A DNA stretch of 7,791 nucleotides from Oscillospiraceae bacterium (lineage in GTDB: Bacteria; Bacillota; Clostridia; Oscillospirales; Ruminococcaceae). Below are positions 1 to 6,582 of this stretch, one piece after another (the stretch's first letter is position 1; every line of letters starts with the position of its first letter). The notes beneath the pieces were generated by a model. That model worked only from the letters and a program-made list of their open reading frames with translations, had not been told where the DNA came from and did no database searches. Where the stretch lies: contig JAQUTM010000107.1 of the NCBI GenBank assembly GCA_028694405.1, positions 1 through 7,791 on the forward strand, given 5' to 3'. The translations under genes and the position numbers were made by a program.

Positions 1-930
1 ACCCTTTATGTCGGTAAGTAAGCTGGATTTATAATAAGTCAACTCGTCGTCACTGGTGTAGTTGGCAACCTTTTGGTAAACCATAACGCCTGCGCCGCCC
101 TCATATATTCCGTACTCGTCAACCTTGGTATCAAACAGGCCGTCAATAAACTCGGTGGTAAAGGTTGTGCTGGTTTGGCCCTTTTGCAGCTTTGTAGAGG
201 ATACGAGGCTTGCAGGTGTGCTAAAGTCCTGTGTCTCGTTGCCTACCAATTTGTATGCGTCCGGCAAATATTTTGCCACAATATCCTCTAATGTAACGTC
301 GCCTTTTTTAAGTTCTTCCAAGGCTTTGTTAGCGGCAGCTGTCTGCTTCTCAATTTCCTCGGTGCTTAAAAAGGTGTAGGTAGCGGTGTTCATGTAAGGG
401 AAAGACACATATTTAATGCTCACATAATTCTCGTCTAAATAAGTGCTTACCTCGCTGTTTGTAACAGCGTCAAAATATTTTTCGGTAAACAGCGTGTTTG
501 CTTTTAAGCTGTTGTACATGTAGGCGGTGTAGCTCTCTTCGCCTACGCCGTTTTGCTCCATTGCCTTTTTATTGGTGCTGTAGTTGCTGGCAATTAAACC
601 GTCATAGTAGGTGGTTTCCTCTTGGGTAAAGCTTAAGCCCAGCTCGTCAAACATGCGCTCTACAGCAATGTAGCGTTTGCAAAGCTCGATGGTACGGTTG
701 TGTATCCACTCGGTAGCTTTTACGCCCTCAATGTCCTGTTTCAGCACATCGGCGCTGGTGTCCTCAATTTTTTCGCCGACCTCACTGTAAGCCTGAATTT
801 GGTTCATCAAATAAACGCCGCTTGAAATGTCTGTACCGTCTACCGTTACAGCTGTGGCAATTACGCCGCAGCCCGAAAAAGCGGTGGCAGCCATAAGCAA
901 AACAAGGGCAAGCGCTGCTATTTTTTTCAT
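1..930 (-). CDS. PrsA/SurA-like foldase lipoprotein, 3' end outside window
   Basis: The reading frame runs open from an ATG at 930 to the window edge, giving 310 residues with no stop. The N-terminus is a lipoprotein signal: MKK, a hydrophobic stretch (about residues 4-17) and a lipobox AFSGC with the lipidated Cys at 21. The mature protein should therefore be anchored on the outer face of the membrane. Residues about 28-165 are helical and charged, in the style of SurA/PrsA N-terminal chaperone domains. Residues about 170-300 follow the layout of a parvulin peptidyl-prolyl isomerase: a strand, a long EEIEKQ..ALEELKKGD helix, then a C-terminal VMVYQKVANY strand. The usual catalytic His motif at the first strand is replaced by IKYVSF, and no GGDLG-type motif is seen, so it may be a holdase rather than an isomerase. 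An AAGGAG ribosome-binding site lies 11 nt before the ATG. PrsA-like genes commonly follow mfd in Clostridia. The family call is from layout and context. Confidence 0.72.
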   Translation of the reverse strand, partial: MKKIAALALVLLMAATAFSGCGVIATAVTVDGTDISSGVYLMNQIQAYSEVGEKIEDTSADVLKQDIEGVKATEWIHNRTIELCKRYIAVERMFDELGLSFTQEETTYYDGLIASNYSTNKKAMEQNGVGEESYTAYMYNSLKANTLFTEKYFDAVTNSEVSTYLDENYVSIKYVSFPYMNTATYTFLSTEEIEKQTAAANKALEELKKGDVTLEDIVAKYLPDAYKLVGNETQDFSTPASLVSSTKLQKGQTSTTFTTEFIDGLFDTKVDEYGIYEGGAGVMVYQKVANYTSDDELTYYKSSLLTDIKG

Positions 931-972
931 AATGGAATATTCTCCTTGCAAATTAAATTGACATATAAAATT

Positions 973-1001
973 AGTATAACCATTTTAGCAAATATTGTCC
1001 A
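973..1001 (-). promoter_or_regulatory. Sigma-A type promoter for the PrsA-like lipoprotein gene
   Basis: Reading the minus strand, TGGACA (996-1001, 5 of 6 to the -35 consensus) is followed by a 17-bp spacer and TATACT (973-978, 5 of 6 to the -10). The expected transcript start is near 966, leaving a leader of about 35 nt with the AAGGAG ribosome-binding site at 942-947. It lies in the 117-bp gap after mfd, so the lipoprotein can be expressed independently of mfd. No convincing mfd terminator is visible in this gap. Confidence 0.7.
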
Positions 1002-1047
1002 TAGGTGAACGTATTTTTTGCAGAAATTACTTGTTTTTGCGCAAATT

Positions 1048-4000
1048 TCAAACCTTCCTGTCTGTCTTTGCCTCCTCGCCGGGGGTGGCTTGTGCCTGCG
1101 GCAAGCAGTACGCCATCATCTTTTCAAATACCATGTTCAGCACGTCCAACGGCTTTTCGCCCGCCTGTATGCGTGCGCTGATATACGGCTTTGCGCCCGC
1201 GTTTACGGTAATACGTCCGCGCAGGCTCTCCAGCAGCGGCTTCAAATCATAATCGCCCAGACAGTCGCTGTACAAAATCAGCGTCTCGCCCCGCTGGGTT
1301 ATCTCATAAATACCCAGCTGTGTTGCCACCACGCGTATCAGCGATATATCAATCAGGCCGCTTACGCTACTCGGCATTTCGCCGTAGCGGTCAATCAGCT
1401 CGTCTAAAACATCACTGGCGTCCGCCTTTGTCTCAATGGCGGCAATGCGTTTATACGCCTCCACCCGTCCCGCAGAATCGGGGATATATTTTTCGGTGAT
1501 GTACGCGTCAACGGTAATGTCAATCAGACACTCGCTCTTGCTGCGCGGCGGCGTCTCACCCTTTGCCACCGATATGGCTTGGTTAAGCAGCCGCACATAC
1601 ATGTCGTAGCCAACCGCCTCCATATGCCCATGCTGGCTTTGGCCCAAAAGGCTGCCTGCGCCGCGTATCTGCAAATCGCGCATGGCAATGCGAAACCCGC
1701 TGCCAAAGCTGGTAAATTCTCTAATAGCCGAAAGCCGCTTAGACGCAACGTCGGTAAGCACCTTATCCCGATGAAACGTAAAGTAGGCATAAGCCTTGCG
1801 TCCGCTGCGTCCTACGCGGCCGCGTATCTGGTAAAGCTGTGCAAGTCCCATGCGGTCGGCGTCCTCAATTACAAGGGTGTTGCAGTTGCGCACATCAATG
1901 CCCGTCTCAATAATGGTGGTGCAAACCAAAATGTCAATTTCGCCGTCCAGCAGCTTTTGCCATACGGCAGACAGCTGCTCCTCCGTCATTTTGCCGTGTG
2001 CCGTTGCAACGGTTGCCCCCGGCGCCATCTGTGCCACCTTAGCTGCGCAAAGGTCAATGGTTTCCACGCGGTTGTGCAGGTAGTACACCTGTCCCCCGCG
2101 GGACAGCTCTTTTTTAATCGCCTGCTCCACCACCATGGGGTTGTATTCCATTACATACGTCTCAATGGGCTGGCGCTCAAAGGGCGGCTCCTCAATGGTG
2201 CTCATGTCGCGTATGCCGCTCATTGCCATGTTGAGGGTACGCGGTATGGGCGTTGCCGAAAGCGTAAGCATATCCACGCCGATAAACGTCTCTTTTAACT
2301 TTTCCTTGTGTTTTACGCCAAAGCGCTGCTCCTCGTCAATAATAACAAGACCCAAATCTTTAAATTTAATATCCTGCGATAACAAGCGGTGGGTACCCAC
2401 CACAACGTCGCACACGCCAGCCTTCAAGTCGGCAATGGTCTGCTTTTGCTGGGCTGCGCTGCGAAAACGGCTGAGCAGCCCTATTTTTACGGGAAACGCC
2501 TCCATGCGGCGCAAAAAGGTGTTGTAGTGCTGCCACGCCAAAATGGTGGTTGGCACCAAAACGGCACACTGCTTGCCGTCGGCAATACACTTAAAGGCGG
2601 CGCGCAGCGCAACCTCGGTTTTGCCAACACCCACGTCGCCGCAAAGCAGCCTGTCCATGGGAAACGGCCGCTCCATGTCCTTTTTAATTTCGGCGGCACT
2701 GGTAAGCTGGTCGCCCGTCTCCTCATATTCAAAGCGCGCCTCAAAGTCCTGCTGCCAGTCTCCGTCGGCGGCAAAGGCGTAGCCCTTGGCCTGTTGGCGC
2801 TTGGCGTACAGCTCAATCAGCTCCTGTGCCATCTCTTGGGTTGCCTTGCGCACACGGTTTTTCGTCTTTACCCACTCGGTGCCGCCAAGCTTTGCCAGCT
2901 TTACGCGGTCGCTGTCGCCGGGGGCAGTGTATTGGCTGATAATATCCATCTGCGTAACAGGCACATACAGCGTGTCGCCCTTGTCGTAGCTCAGCTTGAT
3001 ATAATCCTTTACCACGCCCTGCAAATCCAGCCGCTCAATGCCAATATAGCGGCCGATACCGTGGTTTTGGTGTACCACAAAGTCGCCGGCTTTAATGTCC
3101 TCCAGGCTGCTTATGCCCTTGGGCTGTTTCTTTTTCTTTTTGCCCTCTGCGGCGGCGGCGCGGCGACTGGTAATCAGTGCCGTCTTTGCAAAGGGGTAGT
3201 CTACGCCTGCGCTCAGGTGCCCCTCCACAACCGCCACGCTGCCTGCACGGGGCAGCACGTTTTTGCCGCAGGCGGTTGCCGTAAGCCCCGCCGCCTGTAA
3301 ATCCTTTGCCAAAGCGGTGGCGGCGCGGGCGGTACCTGCCAAAACGGCACAGAAGTAGCCGCTTTTTACCATGGGCTGTAAGTCCTCTACCAATCCGCTT
3401 ACGTCCCCCGCCCATGTGGGCAGGCTGTGCGCCGCCGCGTTGATAATCTCCCGCGCAGGCAGCTCTGCCAACGTGCGGGCAAAGTTTTCCGCGGCAACGG
3501 CGGTGCCCGCGGCGCAGCGCTTTGTCAAATAAACGTAGTCCTCCGCATATTTGTCAAGGCCGGGGCATAAAACACCCTGTTCAAACAAGGTTTTGGTCTC
3601 CTCGCCTGTGCGCCACTCGGTTGCCTTTTGCGCCTCCTTAATGTTGCTTGGCTCCTCCAAAAATAAAATAGGGTTTTCAAAATAGTCCAGCACCGTAGCG
3701 GGCCTTGCATAGCGTAGCGGCAAATATTTATCCATAGTAGCGGGCATCATGCCGTTTTGCAAAGCCGCAATGTCCGCCTCTAAAGCGGTTTGCACGGCGT
3801 GCTTGGTGCGGTCGGGCGCCTTTTGGGCAAAGCGTGTTAAAACTGCCAGCGCCTCGGCGGGCTCGGCAAACAGCACCTCCCGCGCCGGCGATAAATAAAT
3901 CTTTTCCAGCAGCGTGTCGCGGCGCTGTGTAATCAAATCAAAGGTGTTCATGCTGTCAATGTCGTCGCCCCAGTATTCAATACGAGTGGGCAGCTTCATG

Positions 4001-4545
4001 TCGGGGGCAAAAATGTCTACAATGCCGCCGCGCACGCTAAACTGGCCGGGGCCGTCTACACGGTCTCGGCGGTAGTACCCCGCGCTAATAAGCCGTTCAA
4101 TCAGCTTTTTTTGCGGCAGCTTGTCTGTCTCTTTTATGGTGAGGGTGTTGCTTATAAATTCTGCCTTTGGCACGGTGTATTGCAGCGCGCCCTCCACAGG
4201 GGCACACAGCACGTTTATGCGTCCGCCCACTGCATCTCCAAGCACCTGCAACCGCCGATACTCATACTCGTGGCTTTGGCCCTCAATGCTGCGCAGGGTA
4301 AAATCCCTGGCGGGATAAATGCCGCTGCGTGCGCCAAAAAAAGCCGCGTCGGCAGCAAAACGGGTTGCCTCCGCCTCGCCGGGGGTAAGCACAATGGCAG
4401 GGCGGGCGGTGTCTTGGCACAGAGCCGCCACCATTTGGGCACGCGCCACAGGCGGCAGCCCAAACAGAGCCACTACGCCGCCTTTTTGTACCGCGTCTTT
4501 TAGTTTTTCATATTCCTTGGTGGTTTTAATGGTTTCCAGCAGCAT
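1048..4545 (-). CDS. mfd: Mfd, transcription-repair coupling factor
   Basis: Mfd is an ATP-dependent DNA translocase that pushes stalled RNA polymerase off DNA and recruits UvrA for nucleotide excision repair. From the ATG at 4545 it is 1165 residues, normal for the family. An N-terminal UvrB-like module lacks a Walker A motif, as usual in Mfd, and keeps GQFSVRGGIVDIFAP (167-181). A Lys-rich linker (469-473) leads to the RNA-polymerase-interacting domain (DFVVHQNHGIGRY, 488-500). The motor follows: Walker A GDVGVGKT (636-643), DEEQ (737-740), SATPIPRT (763-770), QIRGRVGR (906-913), then the C-terminal TRCF domain (about 1000-1100). The frame also opens 13 codons upstream at a TTG (4584), but the ATG at 4545 has a GAGGG ribosome-binding site 5 nt upstream and fits family N-termini, so I chose it. 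The stop is TGA. Function is secure; the start is well supported. Confidence 0.98.
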   Translation of the reverse strand: MLLETIKTTKEYEKLKDAVQKGGVVALFGLPPVARAQMVAALCQDTARPAIVLTPGEAEATRFAADAAFFGARSGIYPARDFTLRSIEGQSHEYEYRRLQVLGDAVGGRINVLCAPVEGALQYTVPKAEFISNTLTIKETDKLPQKKLIERLISAGYYRRDRVDGPGQFSVRGGIVDIFAPDMKLPTRIEYWGDDIDSMNTFDLITQRRDTLLEKIYLSPAREVLFAEPAEALAVLTRFAQKAPDRTKHAVQTALEADIAALQNGMMPATMDKYLPLRYARPATVLDYFENPILFLEEPSNIKEAQKATEWRTGEETKTLFEQGVLCPGLDKYAEDYVYLTKRCAAGTAVAAENFARTLAELPAREIINAAAHSLPTWAGDVSGLVEDLQPMVKSGYFCAVLAGTARAATALAKDLQAAGLTATACGKNVLPRAGSVAVVEGHLSAGVDYPFAKTALITSRRAAAAEGKKKKKQPKGISSLEDIKAGDFVVHQNHGIGRYIGIERLDLQGVVKDYIKLSYDKGDTLYVPVTQMDIISQYTAPGDSDRVKLAKLGGTEWVKTKNRVRKATQEMAQELIELYAKRQQAKGYAFAADGDWQQDFEARFEYEETGDQLTSAAEIKKDMERPFPMDRLLCGDVGVGKTEVALRAAFKCIADGKQCAVLVPTTILAWQHYNTFLRRMEAFPVKIGLLSRFRSAAQQKQTIADLKAGVCDVVVGTHRLLSQDIKFKDLGLVIIDEEQRFGVKHKEKLKETFIGVDMLTLSATPIPRTLNMAMSGIRDMSTIEEPPFERQPIETYVMEYNPMVVEQAIKKELSRGGQVYYLHNRVETIDLCAAKVAQMAPGATVATAHGKMTEEQLSAVWQKLLDGEIDILVCTTIIETGIDVRNCNTLVIEDADRMGLAQLYQIRGRVGRSGRKAYAYFTFHRDKVLTDVASKRLSAIREFTSFGSGFRIAMRDLQIRGAGSLLGQSQHGHMEAVGYDMYVRLLNQAISVAKGETPPRSKSECLIDITVDAYITEKYIPDSAGRVEAYKRIAAIETKADASDVLDELIDRYGEMPSSVSGLIDISLIRVVATQLGIYEITQRGETLILYSDCLGDYDLKPLLESLRGRITVNAGAKPYISARIQAGEKPLDVLNMVFEKMMAYCLPQAQATPGEEAKTDRKV

Positions 4546-4550
4546 AATGT

Positions 4551-4555
4551 CCCTC
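4551..4555 (-). promoter_or_regulatory. Ribosome-binding site deciding the mfd start
   Basis: GAGGG lies 5 nt before the ATG at 4545 on the minus strand. A second GAGGG occurs about 11 nt further upstream. The upstream in-frame TTG at 4584 sits in a hairpin loop and has no purine-rich site ahead of it. This favours the ATG. Confidence 0.75.
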
Positions 4556-4573
4556 ACTTTATCCCTCAATGAT

Positions 4574-4591
4574 AACGGCAGCAATGCCGTT
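4574..4591 (-). other. Perfect 7-bp hairpin in the mfd leader
   Basis: AACGGCA (4574-4580) and TGCCGTT (4585-4591) form a perfect inverted repeat; on the minus-strand transcript the loop is UUGC. No U-run follows, so it is not an intrinsic terminator. It lies about 28 nt upstream of the mfd ATG, just before the two GAGGG motifs. It could stabilise the leader or shape translation initiation; that role is inference. Confidence 0.5.
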
Positions 4592-4690
4592 GTGTTGCAC
4601 CTGATTTATCCATTATCGGCTATTTGCAAATCTTTTTTTGCAGCGTTTTTTTCGGCTGCTTTCTATCTGTTTTTTAAAATGTAAGGTTGG

Positions 4691-4719
4691 AGTATAAAGT
4701 TTTCAACCAAATTTAACCA
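4691..4719 (-). promoter_or_regulatory. Candidate mfd promoter with phased tandem repeats
   Basis: TATACT (4691-4696) is a 5-of-6 -10 match. The -35 at 17 bp is TGGTTA, only 3 of 6, so the promoter would be weak or activator-dependent. The spacer and -35 region carry two copies of TTTGGTT(G)AAA starting 10 bp apart (4721 and 4711, reading leftwards). One helical turn of spacing is what a regulator site would show, but AT-rich DNA makes such repeats easily. The predicted mfd leader would be about 140 nt. Confidence 0.35.
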
Positions 4720-4840
4720 AAATGTTTAAAATTTGTTGTGCCCGTTTGCATTTTTACCATCCTTAATTGCCGTTTTTGGTACATAACGGATACCCGCGCC
4801 TTAAAGCGCTTGCGTGCCTTACAACTTTTCCCAACTGCAT

Positions 4841-5039
4841 AAAAAAACAGCAACAGGTAGTGGCGCATAGCTGCTTACCCCGCCAAAGGCATAAACAGAA
4901 AATGCGCTGTTTTTGTTGTTTTATGGTTGCTTATACAGCCACAAAAAGGTTGTGCAAGCCCACCATATAAGCTATGGGGCACGCTGTAAAAAGCATGGCT
5001 CTTTAAAAGCAGAATAAATCTTTCCGCATGTTTTGCACC
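4841..5039 (-). ncRNA. Candidate structured RNA between pth and mfd
   Basis: A start near 5039 follows from the extended -10 element at 5046-5054. Two nested hairpins come next on the minus strand. One pairs GCTTATA with TATAAGC (4929-4935/4966-4972) around an inner CACAA/TTGTG stem (4940-4944/4950-4954). The other pairs GCGCAT with ATGCGC (4863-4868/4902-4907). A weak 6-bp stem with one G-U pair (4849-4854/4870-4875) is followed by seven Ts (4841-4847), as in an intrinsic terminator. The result would be an RNA of about 200 nt. I recognise no known family: no SRP loop, T-box or clear 6S hallmark. It could instead be part of a long mfd leader, or chance pairing. Confidence 0.25.
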
Positions 5040-5045
5040 GGATAT

Positions 5046-5054
5046 TTTATAGCA
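5046..5054 (-). promoter_or_regulatory. Candidate extended -10 promoter downstream of pth
   Basis: The minus strand reads TGC directly before TATAAA (5046-5051), an extended -10 arrangement. The -35 region at 17 bp is poor (ATTTTA). The 9-mer ATGCTATAA here is identical to the one in the strong promoter at 6323-6351, which raises its plausibility. It would transcribe the pth-mfd gap towards mfd. Confidence 0.3.
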
Positions 5055-5069
5055 TATACCGTTACCGTT

Positions 5070-5090
5070 AAAATATGCCGCAAGGCATAT
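5070..5090 (-). terminator. Probable weak terminator after pth
   Basis: Five nt beyond the pth stop the transcript can fold ATATGCC/GGCATAT (5084-5090 with 5073-5079) around a UUGC loop, followed by TTT then AA. Stem and U-run are both short, so termination is probably partial. The left arm also matches a nearby GCATAT (5052-5057) and could form an alternative pairing. Confidence 0.45.
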
Positions 5091-5095
5091 AGCCG

Positions 5096-5692
5096 CTACC
5101 CGTTATACTTACTCATAGCGGTGGTAATATCCTCGTTTATCATAAGCTCTAAAGCAGCGCAAATATCGTCATAACGTGCGCAAATTGCCTTTTGTTCCGC
5201 CGCTGTAAATTTAGAAAGCACCCAGTCTGCCAAATCGTATGCGGGGTTTGGCTTTGCACCAACGCCTATTTTTACCCGCGGGAACGTCTGTCCCATATGG
5301 CTGATGATACTTTTCAACCCATTGTGTCCGCCTGCACTGCCCTCTTTGCGCATACGCAGCTTGCCGGGCTCTAAGCTTATGTCGTCAAACAGTACAATTA
5401 CACGCTCTGTGGGCACCTTGTAAAAATCGGCAGCTTTTTTAACCGCCTGTCCCGATAAATTCATAAAGGTTTGCGGCTTTAGCAGCAGCACCTTTTTGCC
5501 TGCCACCGTACCTGTGCCGTACAGCGCGTCAAACTTGCTTTTGGTAACAAAAATCCCCCATTTTTCGGCGGCATAATCCAGTGCATCAAAGCCTGCGTTG
5601 TGGCGTGTGTGCTCGTACTTTTTGCCGGGATTGCCAAGCCCTGCCAAAATATAATCCACATTGCCTGCGGCTGTATGTTTTGTAAAAAGCAT
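5096..5692 (-). CDS. pth: Pth, peptidyl-tRNA hydrolase
   Basis: Pth cleaves the ester bond of peptidyl-tRNAs that drop off ribosomes, freeing tRNA for reuse; it is a soluble cytoplasmic enzyme. From the ATG at 5692 the protein has 198 residues, typical for the family. The signature GLGNPGKKYEHTRHNAGF gives Asn21 and catalytic His31. KPQTFMNLSG gives Asn78, FDD gives Asp103 and GGHNGLKS gives Asn124. These match the Asn10/His20/Asn68/Asp93/Asn114 set of the E. coli enzyme, so it should be active. An in-frame ATG at 5707 would add five residues, but GAGGA at 5701-5705 sits 8 nt ahead of 5692 and overlaps that upstream codon, so I chose 5692. The 10-15 residues before the GLGNPG core resemble Clostridia homologues. 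pth lies between prs and mfd as in other Firmicutes, but here with long gaps on both sides. Confidence 0.97.
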   Translation of the reverse strand: MLFTKHTAAGNVDYILAGLGNPGKKYEHTRHNAGFDALDYAAEKWGIFVTKSKFDALYGTGTVAGKKVLLLKPQTFMNLSGQAVKKAADFYKVPTERVIVLFDDISLEPGKLRMRKEGSAGGHNGLKSIISHMGQTFPRVKIGVGAKPNPAYDLADWVLSKFTAAEQKAICARYDDICAALELMINEDITTAMSKYNG

Positions 5693-5869
5693 AACACTTG
5701 TCCTCATCTCTTAAATTTTGCCCCCTAAACGCAAAAACCTGCAAAAGGGAACGCTTATTTTATAATCTATCAAAAAAATTGCCGCTGCCCTTATCCTGTC
5801 TGTGATAAAAACCGTTTTCAGCTATCCTTGTTTTTTTAAGCAGACACCCTGCGGGGTATTATGCTCCTT
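5693..5869. other. Short gap between the small membrane protein and pth
   Basis: No gene is seen. Right after the upstream stop codon the minus strand carries a good AAAGGAG site (5864-5870) with no start codon at a usable distance, so it looks orphaned. ACCC/GGGT and GCAG/CTGC can pair just downstream but no U-run follows. A weak -10-like TATAAA lies near 5758-5763 without a good -35; it is the only promoter candidate for pth here. Confidence 0.4.
5701..5705 (-). promoter_or_regulatory. Ribosome-binding site deciding the pth start
   Basis: GAGGA on the minus strand is 8 nt upstream of the ATG at 5692 and overlaps the alternative ATG at 5707. The only purine run ahead of 5707 is GGGGGC, 12 nt away. 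This favours 5692, though both starts are possible. Confidence 0.6.
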
Positions 5870-6280
5870 TTATTCGTCATTGAGAATTTTATTGCCGAGT
5901 GCATTTAATTCCTGACAAGGTTCATATTTCGTTTTATATCCTACACCATCAATGATTAAAAATGGATTATAAGCATTGACTGTTAAAATCGTTCCATCTG
6001 TTTTTGTTATTGTATAAATAACAGCTTGACCCTTATATTGAGTGTGAGCACTATCCTTATTATAGATAACAACTGAATTAAGTATTTCAGTCAACTCAAA
6101 AATATCGTCATCGGATAAATCAAAGCTTTTTTGTGGAGGTAGCAATTCCACAGACACACTTGTAATGTTATTAACGGATAAATCTTTAAATGGCTTTTTA
6201 CCCCAAGGCTGAATAGCCAGCAGCAATATTGCTACTAAGATGACGACAACACTGCCGATAATAAGTGATTTCTCTTTCAT
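5870..6280 (-). CDS. Small single-pass membrane protein, unknown function
   Basis: From the ATG at 6280 this is 136 residues. MKEK precedes a hydrophobic segment (about residues 6-23) with no lipobox. A soluble domain follows (about 29-136), expected to face outside. The domain carries motifs that look conserved rather than random: SVSVELLPPQ (41-50), VVIYNKDS (70-77), AYNPFLIIDGVGYKTKYEPC (103-122). It resembles stand-alone membrane-anchored proteins of unknown function that I associate with Clostridia; I cannot name a family. The frame extends 25 codons further up to 6355, but that stretch covers the promoter, and GAGAGG at 6287-6292 sits 6 nt before 6280, so 6280 is the likely start. About 180 sampled bases of the gene are near 31% GC against roughly 50-55% in the mfd region. 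With its private promoter and its place between prs and pth, this suggests an acquired accessory gene. Confidence 0.85.
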   Translation of the reverse strand: MKEKSLIIGSVVVILVAILLLAIQPWGKKPFKDLSVNNITSVSVELLPPQKSFDLSDDDIFELTEILNSVVIYNKDSAHTQYKGQAVIYTITKTDGTILTVNAYNPFLIIDGVGYKTKYEPCQELNALGNKILNDE

Positions 6281-6322
6281 TGTAAGCCTCTCAACATAAT
6301 ATAAATACCCTCTATCCGTTTT

Positions 6323-6351
6323 ATTATAGCATGCGTAAATCATTGTCACAA
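6323..6351 (-). promoter_or_regulatory. Strong extended -10 promoter for the small membrane protein
   Basis: The minus strand has TTGTGA (6346-6351, 4 of 6 to the -35), a 17-bp spacer, and a perfect TATAAT (6323-6328) preceded by TGC, the extended -10 signature. The expected start is near 6316, giving a leader of about 35 nt before the ATG at 6280. It is the best promoter in the window and supports independent, sigma-A driven expression. Confidence 0.78.
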
Positions 6352-6544
6352 GCAAAGCCGGGCCATGCCAAGCTAAAAAAATGCCCCTCTCTTTTCCCCA
6401 AGGATACCCCTCATACGCAAAAAAAGCGGCAGTAAAAAGCTTACACTCCCACCTGTTTATTTCAGCACTTTAAAAAATTGCTCATACCCTCATTTTATAC
6501 GCATACTCTTTTAAGCCTTTTTGCAAAACAGCTCTAACAGCCTC

Positions 6545-6582
6545 AAAAGGGCTGCCCAAGCAAAGCTTGTGGCAGCCCTTTT
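6545..6582 (-). terminator. Strong hairpin terminator after prs
   Basis: AAAAGGGCTGCC (6545-6556) and GGCAGCCCTTTT (6571-6582) form a perfect 12-bp stem. An inner CAAGC/GCTTG stem (6557-6561/6565-6569) with a three-base loop and a one-base bulge tops it. On the minus strand the right flank ends in TTTT then GAGG; on the plus strand it ends in TTTTATTATAT. It lies 41 nt past the prs stop. The symmetry suggests it could act in both directions. Confidence 0.85.

Larger units (their letters stand above)
4546..5095. other. Long non-coding gap between pth and mfd
   Basis: About 550 bp without a credible protein gene. Going downstream from pth it holds a small hairpin after the stop, an extended -10 promoter candidate, two nested inverted repeats, a seven-T run, a TATACT promoter candidate with tandem repeats, and the hairpin before mfd. 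Frames on both strands are short or lack starts. A 67-codon plus-strand frame (4767-4970) has no ribosome-binding site and an implausible composition. In Bacillus this spot holds fin, a small zinc-ribbon anti-sigma gene; no intact fin is visible here. Confidence 0.7.

Noticed and set aside
1018..1050. TTTGCGCAAA palindrome and TTTTTGC repeats at the end of mfd
   Set aside because: Short, overlaps the stop codon, and no U-run follows; not a convincing terminator.
1579..3300. Plus-strand frames of 239 and 303 codons
   Set aside because: Both are antisense shadows of mfd caused by its codon usage; no sensible composition or ribosome-binding sites.
4700..4744. 15-codon upstream frame in the mfd leader region (MVKMQTGTT..)
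   Set aside because: It begins upstream of the likely mfd transcript start and has no clear ribosome-binding site for the first ATG.
4767..4970. 67-codon plus-strand frame in the pth-mfd gap
   Set aside because: No ribosome-binding site, implausible Cys/Lys/Gln mixture, and it runs through the inverted repeats.
6281..6355. 25-codon N-terminal extension of the small membrane protein
   Set aside because: It covers the extended -10 promoter, and the ATG at 6280 has a good ribosome-binding site and a typical membrane-protein start.
6484..6582. Open minus-strand stretch ending EYAYKMRV before a stop, just past the prs terminator
   Set aside because: It has no start codon, is closed upstream by two stops, and part of it is simply the terminator hairpin read as codons.
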